Source: Pseudomonadota bacterium (lineage in GTDB: Bacteria > Pseudomonadota > Alphaproteobacteria > Rhizobiales > Aestuariivirgaceae). Taken from it: a stretch of 64,000 nucleotides of DNA. A program made the translations under genes and the position numbers. The stretch covers positions 62,001-126,000 of the forward strand of contig JAIUNJ010000010.1 in assembly GCA_020161855.1 (NCBI GenBank), written 5' to 3'. This document shows positions 58,982 to 64,000 of this stretch, one piece after another. Position 1 is the first letter of the stretch, and every line of letters begins with the position of its first letter. The notes under the pieces were generated by a model. The model did no database searches. It was not told the origin of the DNA and saw nothing but the letters and a program-made list of their open reading frames with translations.

Positions 58982-60169
58982 ATGCCCGCTTTCCGCACCC
59001 TCGATGATGTTGATGTCGCCAACAAGCGCGTCGTGATCCGCCTCGATCTCAACGTGCCCATCATCAACGGCGAGGTTACAGACACGACCCGCATCGACCG
59101 CGTCGTTCCGACCTTGCAGGAACTGCTCCGCAAGGGTGCCGCCGTCATCATCCTTGCCCACTTCGACCGGCCCAAGGGCAAGGTCGTGCCGGAGATGTCA
59201 CTGAAGCCGGTCGCCCCCGCCTTGGAAAAGGCCCTGGGACGCAAGGTGCAGTTCGTTTTCACCGACTGGCAGTCGGCGCCTGCTGTTGCCACCAGGCCCG
59301 GCGACGTGATCCTGATGGAAAACACCCGCTATCACGGCGGCGAGGAAAAGAACGACGCGGGCTTCGCCAAGATGCTCTCGGGCCTCGGCGACATCTTCGT
59401 CAACGACGCCTTCTCGGCCGCCCACCGCGCCCACTCATCGACCGAGGGCATTGCCCATCTGCTTCCGGCCTATGCCGGCCGCGCCATGCAGGCGGAGCTC
59501 GGCGCCCTGCAGGCGGCACTCGAAACACCGAAGAAGCCGGTGATCGCCATCGTCGGTGGCGCCAAGGTATCGAGCAAGCTCGATCTCCTCGGCAATCTTG
59601 TGAAGAAGGTCGAGGGCCTTGTGATCGGCGGCGCCATGGCCAACACCTTCCTGTTCGCGCAGGGCCGGGGTGTTGGCAAATCATTGGTGGAACCCGATCT
59701 CGCGGATACGGCACGCGCCATTCTCGATACGGCGGAAAAAGCCAGTTGCGCCGTCATCCTGCCCATCGATGCCATCGTCGCGAAGGAGTTCAAGGCTCAC
59801 GCGCCGAGCCATGACTATGGCGTCGATGCGATCCCTGCCGATGGCATGATGCTGGATGTGGGGCCGATGTCGGTCGATGTGGTCAAGGCCGCCATAGACA
59901 ATGCCCACACCCTGCTCTGGAACGGTCCTTTCGGCGCCTTCGAGATGGAACCCTTCGACGCCGCCACGGTCGCCATCGCCAAATATGCCGCGGCCCGCAC
60001 CAAGGCAAAGAAACTCATTTCCATTGCCGGTGGCGGCGACACGGTTTCCGCCCTCAACCACGCTGGCGCTGCGGATGATTTCACCTATATCTCGACGGCC
60101 GGCGGCGCCTTCCTCGAATGGCTGGAAGGCAAGGAACTGCCGGGCGTGAAGGCCCTCCAGGTCCGCTAA
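58982..60169 (+). CDS. pgk: Phosphoglycerate kinase
   Basis: A 395-residue enzyme of normal length: [25 protein letters not shown], the substrate arginine block [17 protein letters not shown] and the nucleotide site [10 protein letters not shown]. It transfers phosphate between 1,3-bisphosphoglycerate and ADP. An in-frame upstream extension to 58796 runs through the PhnA-like gene; ATG 58982 (MPAFRTLDD) is the family start and follows AGGAG. gap and fba, common neighbours, are not in view. Confidence 0.98.
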   Translation: MPAFRTLDDVDVANKRVVIRLDLNVPIINGEVTDTTRIDRVVPTLQELLRKGAAVIILAHFDRPKGKVVPEMSLKPVAPALEKALGRKVQFVFTDWQSAPAVATRPGDVILMENTRYHGGEEKNDAGFAKMLSGLGDIFVNDAFSAAHRAHSSTEGIAHLLPAYAGRAMQAELGALQAALETPKKPVIAIVGGAKVSSKLDLLGNLVKKVEGLVIGGAMANTFLFAQGRGVGKSLVEPDLADTARAILDTAEKASCAVILPIDAIVAKEFKAHAPSHDYGVDAIPADGMMLDVGPMSVDVVKAAIDNAHTLLWNGPFGAFEMEPFDAATVAIAKYAAARTKAKKLISIAGGGDTVSALNHAGAADDFTYISTAGGAFLEWLEGKELPGVKALQVR

Positions 60170-60266
60170 CCCCGACGCCATGGCGCATGCCTGACTTGCG
60201 CAGGCCCGGCTTGCACGGCGCACGACAAAGCGTCAAAGCCGTGGCTCCCGGGGAGGAACCACGCAT

Positions 60267-61451
60267 ATGACAGCCGTCGCTGACAACCGGCAGGCCCAAG
60301 CCACCGTCTTCACGGTGCTGTTCGCCGCCTCTGCCTGCCACATGATCAACGACACGCTGCAAGCCATCCTGCAGTCGATCTACCCCATGCTGCGCGATGG
60401 CTATGCCCTCACCTTCACGCAGGTCGGCATCATCACCTTCGTATTCCAGGTAGTGGCCTCGGTGCTGCAGCCCCTGATCGGCACACTCACCGACAAGCGG
60501 CCCATGCCCTATCTCCTGCCCGTGGCGCCTGCCCTCACCCTGCTCGGCTTCGTGCTTCTGGCCACCGCGCCCAACTACCATATGATCCTCGTTGCCGCCG
60601 CCCTGATCGGCATCGGCTCTTCCGTCTTTCATCCGGATGCCTCGCGTGTCGCCAGGCTTGCATCCGGCGGGCGCTTCGGCATGGCCCAGTCGATCTTCCA
60701 GGTGGGCGGCAATATCGGCACGGCCATCGGCCCCCTGCTCGCCGCCGCCATCGTCGTACCCTATGGCCAGATGAGCCTGCTGTGGTTCTGCGGCCTCGCG
60801 ATGGTCGCCATCTTCCTTCTCTATGGCGTCGGCGGCTGGCACAGCACCCATCTTGCGACCACGGCCAAGAAGGCTGCGAGCAAGGTTTCAGCCTACAGCC
60901 AGAACCAGATCGTCCTTGCACTGACGATCCTGCTGCTGCTGATGTTTTCCAAGTTCGTCTACATGGCGAGCATGCACAGCTACTATACCTTCTACCTGAT
61001 CGACCATTTCGGCGTCTCCAACGGCTCTGCCCAGATCTACCTCTTCGTGCTGCTCGGCGCTGTTGCTGTCGGCACCTATGCCGGTGGCCCCATCGGCGAC
61101 CGCATCGGTCGCAAGGGCGTGATCTGGTTCTCGATCCTCGGCACGCTGCCCTTCTCGCTGGCCCTGCCTTATGCCAACCTCTTCTGGACCGTCGCGCTCA
61201 CGATCCCCATCGGCCTCATCCTTTCCTCCGCCTTTGCGGCGATGGTGGTCTATGCGCAGGAGCTGATGCCCGGCCGCGTGGGCATGATCTCCGGCCTGTT
61301 CTTCGGCGTGGCCTTTGGCATGGGTGGCCTCGGTGCGGCATTGCTCGGCGTCCTCGCCGATCACACCAGCATCGCCACCGTCTTCAAGGTCTGCTCGGTC
61401 CTGCCGGCGCTCGGCCTTCTCGCCCTGTTCCTGCCCAAGGCCGCCAAGTAA
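60267..61451 (+). CDS. MFS exporter of the fosmidomycin-resistance (Fsr) type
   Basis: A 394-residue major-facilitator protein with about 12 helices. The N-terminal signature HMINDTLQAILQSIYPMLRDG and SVFHPDASRVARLASGGRFGMAQ match Fsr-like exporters. Natural substrate unknown; resistance to fosmidomycin is a property of E. coli Fsr only. It lies where fba is commonly found in the rhizobial cluster. Confidence 0.88.
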   Translation: MTAVADNRQAQATVFTVLFAASACHMINDTLQAILQSIYPMLRDGYALTFTQVGIITFVFQVVASVLQPLIGTLTDKRPMPYLLPVAPALTLLGFVLLATAPNYHMILVAAALIGIGSSVFHPDASRVARLASGGRFGMAQSIFQVGGNIGTAIGPLLAAAIVVPYGQMSLLWFCGLAMVAIFLLYGVGGWHSTHLATTAKKAASKVSAYSQNQIVLALTILLLLMFSKFVYMASMHSYYTFYLIDHFGVSNGSAQIYLFVLLGAVAVGTYAGGPIGDRIGRKGVIWFSILGTLPFSLALPYANLFWTVALTIPIGLILSSAFAAMVVYAQELMPGRVGMISGLFFGVAFGMGGLGAALLGVLADHTSIATVFKVCSVLPALGLLALFLPKAAK

Positions 61452-61493
61452 GGCCATTCGACAAATCAGGGCGGGATTGCTACTGGCGAGGCC

Positions 61494-62060
61494 ATGAGCA
61501 AACCCCGCTTCTTTCTCGTGGCGCCGGATGGCCTTGCGGATGACGCCATCGCCGCGGCGGCAACCACCGCGGTCAAGGCCGGAGACTGTGCCTCGATCCT
61601 TGTCGATGACAAGATTGGCGCTGCAACCGTCGCAGCCCTGCAGGCCCTCGATCTCGCCGTCATCATCCGCGACTGCGAACCCCGGCTTGTCCATCGCCTC
61701 AAGGCTGATGGCATCCATGTCTCGCGTGCCGCGCCGGTGAAGAGCCTGCGTGAGAGTTTCAGGAACGAGATGATCGGCGTCTATGCCGCCACATCGCGTC
61801 ACCTCGCCATGGAGGCGGCGGAATCGGGCGCCGACTATGTCGCCTTCGCACAGGCATCCCAGCACAGCGGCGAACCTCTTCTCTCGTGGTGGCAGGAGAT
61901 CTTCGAAATTCCGGCCGTGGCCTGGGATCCGGTCTCGCCGGAAGAGCTTGCCACACTGCTGCCGCAGAAGCCGGACTTCATCCGCCCCTCGGATGACATG
62001 TGGCTGTCGCCTGCGCGCGCGGCCGAGGTCGTCGCTGCATTGGCTGCAAGGGTTTCATGA
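61494..62060 (+). CDS. ThiE-fold protein, catalytic motifs degenerate
   Basis: A 188-residue TIM-barrel protein similar to thiamine-phosphate synthase (ThiE/TenI). The barrel segments AVIIRDCEPRLVHRLKADGIHVSR and ESGADYVAFAQ are visible, but the diphosphate-binding HLGQ-x-D motif is replaced by HVSRAAP and the later Gly-rich phosphate loop is absent. Thiamine synthesis is therefore doubtful. It overlaps the SEL1-repeat gene by 4 bases (ATGA). Similar proteins sit near pgk/suhB in rhizobial genomes, as far as I recall. Confidence 0.75.
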   Translation: MSKPRFFLVAPDGLADDAIAAAATTAVKAGDCASILVDDKIGAATVAALQALDLAVIIRDCEPRLVHRLKADGIHVSRAAPVKSLRESFRNEMIGVYAATSRHLAMEAAESGADYVAFAQASQHSGEPLLSWWQEIFEIPAVAWDPVSPEELATLLPQKPDFIRPSDDMWLSPARAAEVVAALAARVS

Positions 62061-62974
62061 CGCGAACCGGCCTTCTTCTGTCTGCCTTTCTCGCCCTCGC
62101 CACACCGGCGGTGGCGCAGGGCACGGCGACATTCGAACAGGCCCTTGCCCTCTACGACGACCAGAACTACGCTGAGGCCCGCAGCCTCGCCGAGGATTTC
62201 GCCGCCAAGGGCGATGCCCGCGCCATGGCGCTCCTCGGCACCATGTTCCAGAAGGGCCAGGGCGTCGAGATCAACTGGAAGGCAGCACGCAAATGGTTCC
62301 AGCAGGCCTTCGATGCCGGACACAAGGAATCCGCCTTCTCCCTCGCCATGCTGCTGCTCGATGACCGCGCCGGTGAGCCGGATGTCGACAGCGCCAAAGA
62401 GCTGCTTGAAGGTGTTGCCCAGGCCGGCAACGCCCGCGCCTCTTACAATCTCGGCCTGATCGCCGCCGGTGCTTTCGGCAGCGAGCCGGATTGGCCGCAA
62501 GCTGCAGCACAGTTCACCAGCGCCGCCAATGCCGGCATCGTCGAGGCGCAGTATAATCTCGGCCTCCTCTATCTTGAGGGGCGCGGCGTGGCGAAGGACT
62601 CGATCATAGCCGCCGAGTGGCTGTCGAAGGCCGCAGTCCGCGGCCTTCCGGATGCCGCGCTTGAATATGGCGTGCTCGTCTTCCGAGGCGATGGTGTGGA
62701 GCGCGATGAGGCCATTGGCGTCAGGTGGCTGCGCTTCGCCGCCGAGCACGGCAATCCCGTTGCCCAGAACAGGCTGGCCCGCATCTACGCCTCAGGCATG
62801 GGTGCACCCGCCGATCTGGTCGAAGCCGCCATGTGGAATATTCTCGCCACGCAGGCGGGCAGGCCCGATGCCGAACTCGATCCGGTGATGAACGGCCTCA
62901 CGCCCGAACAGCGCCAGGAGGCGGAGACCCGCGCCGGTGCCTTTGTGCCGAAGGAAACGCCCCCCTTCGAGTGA
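62057..62974 (+). CDS. SEL1-like repeat protein, secreted
   Basis: A 305-residue protein: signal peptide MTRTGLLLSAFLALATPAVAQ, followed by about six SEL1-type TPR repeats of 36 residues (AMALLGTMFQKGQGVEINWKAARKW, AQYNLGLLYLEGRGVAKDS). Such proteins scaffold complexes, often in the periplasm. The start is ATG 62057, overlapping the previous stop; an earlier in-frame start lies inside the ThiE-like gene. Confidence 0.9.
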   Translation: MTRTGLLLSAFLALATPAVAQGTATFEQALALYDDQNYAEARSLAEDFAAKGDARAMALLGTMFQKGQGVEINWKAARKWFQQAFDAGHKESAFSLAMLLLDDRAGEPDVDSAKELLEGVAQAGNARASYNLGLIAAGAFGSEPDWPQAAAQFTSAANAGIVEAQYNLGLLYLEGRGVAKDSIIAAEWLSKAAVRGLPDAALEYGVLVFRGDGVERDEAIGVRWLRFAAEHGNPVAQNRLARIYASGMGAPADLVEAAMWNILATQAGRPDAELDPVMNGLTPEQRQEAETRAGAFVPKETPPFE

Positions 62975-62980
62975 GCTTTC

Positions 62981-63511
62981 TCAGGCCTTCTCGGCCAGGG
63001 CTTTGAGGGCGGCGAGGCCCTTCTCGTAGTCAGGCCCGATCCAGCCGTCGAAGAGCAACCCGAACCAGCGTTCCAGCAGGCCACCCAAAGCCGCGTCGAA
63101 AGCCCACGTCACCTTTGTGGCCGTGCCTTCCGGCGCAAGCTGCAGCGTGGCGACGGCCTTGCTTCCCTCAAAGTCCAGGGCGGAAACGACCTTCTCGTTG
63201 GCAATCAGTTCCGCCGTCGTCTGGCTCCCGGAACCGACCTGCGGGTTTGTCGATTCCCATATAAGCTTCTGGCCCACGCCCGGCCCTGCACCTTCGAATG
63301 TCACCTTGATGGCGGGATCGACCGCCAGCCACGGCGACCATTCCTGATTGCGCTGCAGGTCGGAAATGATCGCATAGATCTTCTCCGCCGGCGCGTTGAT
63401 CACGGCCTGACGCTCGACATGGGCCTTGTCGGGCAGGGCATAGCCGATGGCGACAAAGGCGAGGAACAGGCCCAGCAGCACGTAGAAGCCGTAGAGCATT
63501 GCTTTTTTCAA
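62981..63511 (-). CDS. SRPBCC/polyketide cyclase-like membrane-anchored protein
   Basis: A 176-residue protein: an N-terminal helix (KKAMLYGFYVLLGLFLAFVAIGYALP) then a START/SRPBCC fold (AVINAPAEKIYAIISDLQRNQEWSPW). It may bind a lipid or hydrophobic ligand. The start is TTG 63511, because GGAGG lies 7 bases upstream; the ATG at 63499 is too far from it. An upstream extension to 63976 is antisense of the next gene. Confidence 0.8.
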   Translation of the reverse strand: MKKAMLYGFYVLLGLFLAFVAIGYALPDKAHVERQAVINAPAEKIYAIISDLQRNQEWSPWLAVDPAIKVTFEGAGPGVGQKLIWESTNPQVGSGSQTTAELIANEKVVSALDFEGSKAVATLQLAPEGTATKVTWAFDAALGGLLERWFGLLFDGWIGPDYEKGLAALKALAEKA

Positions 63512-63592
63512 GGGGGAACCTCCGTCACGCCGATCTAGCAATCGGCGGATGATCTTGCTATCGCCGCGAGCGATCAAGAAGGAAAAAGACCC

Positions 63593-64000
63593 GTGAGCAG
63601 CTCTCCCGTCCTGACAGTGATGATTAACGCCGTCCGCAAGGCCGCCCGTGGCGTGCAGCGCGACTATGGCGAGGTCTCGAGCCTGCAGGTGTCGATGAAG
63701 GGCCCCGGCGACTTCGTCACCGCTTCGGACAAGAAGGCCGAGAAGGTGTTGCGCGCCGAGCTGGCAAAGGCGCGGCCCACCTACGGTTTCCTGGGCGAGG
63801 AAGAAGGCCTCACCAAGGGTGAGGATCCGGATCACCGCTTCATCATCGATCCGATCGACGGTACTTCGAATTTCATGCATGCCCTGCCCTTCTTCGCGGT
63901 AACCATCGCGCTTGAGCGCAAGGGCGAAGTGGTGGCGGGCGTCACCTACAATCCGATCAGCGATGAACTGTTTCACAGCGAGAAGGGCCAGGGTGCTTTC
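63593..64000 (+). CDS. suhB: Inositol monophosphatase-family protein (SuhB-like), 3' end beyond window
   Basis: The first 136 codons of a SuhB-like protein, from GTG 63593 to the window edge. Metal ligands are in GEEEG (Glu) and IIDPIDGTSNF (Asp-Asp). N-terminal VMINAVRKAARGVQRDYGEVSSLQVSMKGPGDFV matches rhizobial homologues, which supports the GTG start. SuhB hydrolyses inositol monophosphate and also assists rRNA transcription in E. coli. GGAAAAAG precedes the start. Confidence 0.93.
   Translation, partial: MSSSPVLTVMINAVRKAARGVQRDYGEVSSLQVSMKGPGDFVTASDKKAEKVLRAELAKARPTYGFLGEEEGLTKGEDPDHRFIIDPIDGTSNFMHALPFFAVTIALERKGEVVAGVTYNPISDELFHSEKGQGAF

Overview
The window is an ordinary-looking chromosomal segment of a GC-rich alphaproteobacterium, most likely of the order Hyphomicrobiales (Rhizobiales). 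This rests on a CcrM-type GANTC methyltransferase, an F-type ATP synthase Fo cluster with paired b' and b subunits, an alphaproteobacterial-type 6S RNA, alphaproteobacterial LexA boxes (GTTC-N7-GTTC), CtrA-like boxes, and rhizobial gene orders such as mutY-DUF721-dsbA-smc. I see no prophage, insertion sequence, CRISPR array, rRNA or tRNA.

Layout. 1-4.6 kb: a TadG-like von Willebrand (vWA) protein cut by the left edge, ETF-ubiquinone oxidoreductase, a divergent uracil-DNA glycosylase-superfamily protein and MoaB. 4.6-10.7 kb: an EamA transporter, a YegD-like Hsp70, a LexA-controlled radical SAM protein, RNase HII, CcrM and a HAD phosphatase. 10.7-18 kb: MutY, a DUF721/DciA-like protein, a Tat-type DsbA-like oxidoreductase, SMC, VanW and a second HAD protein. 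18.1-20.9 kb: atpI-atpB-atpE-atpF'-atpF, closed by a bidirectional terminator shared with the glycine cleavage operon. 20.9-25.6 kb: gcvT-gcvH-gcvP behind a tandem glycine riboswitch with its own promoter. 25.6-29.7 kb: an outer-membrane beta-barrel, a second EamA transporter, glmM and folP. 29.8-41.9 kb: a long leftward block ruvC-ruvA-ruvB-ybgC-tolQ-tolR-tolA-tolB-pal-pal-cpoB-tilS-ftsH, with a duplicated pal and a LexA box between ruvC and ruvA. 41.9-49.2 kb: an acetamidase, yebC, a small CtrA-box gene, two convergent vWA proteins, and a polyamine-type ABC transporter without a local ATPase. 49.5-56.4 kb: ymdB, 5-formyl-THF cyclo-ligase and 6S RNA, separated from zapA and a DUF4164 gene by an amidinotransferase-family enzyme and a large autotransporter. 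56.6-64 kb: transketolase and phosphoglycerate kinase in a rhizobial-type glycolytic/Calvin cluster that lacks gap and fba, followed by an Fsr-type exporter, a degenerate ThiE-like protein, a SEL1-repeat protein, an SRPBCC protein and a SuhB-like phosphatase cut by the right edge.

Most genes are housekeeping: replication and repair (ruvCAB, mutY, rnhB, smc, dciA-like), envelope integrity and division (Tol-Pal, zapA, ftsH, glmM), energy (Fo, ETF-QO) and one-carbon metabolism (gcv, folP, 5-FCL). The most interesting material is regulatory: two LexA boxes, a cluster of four GANTC sites plus a CtrA half-site in front of ccrM, a perfect CtrA box before an unknown small gene, a riboswitch segment able to mask the gcvT Shine-Dalgarno, and a 6S RNA with a canonical-spacing promoter. 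The most unusual protein is the autotransporter, whose passenger carries about 12 tandem 19-residue repeats. I do not see a clearly new multi-gene defence or biosynthetic system here.
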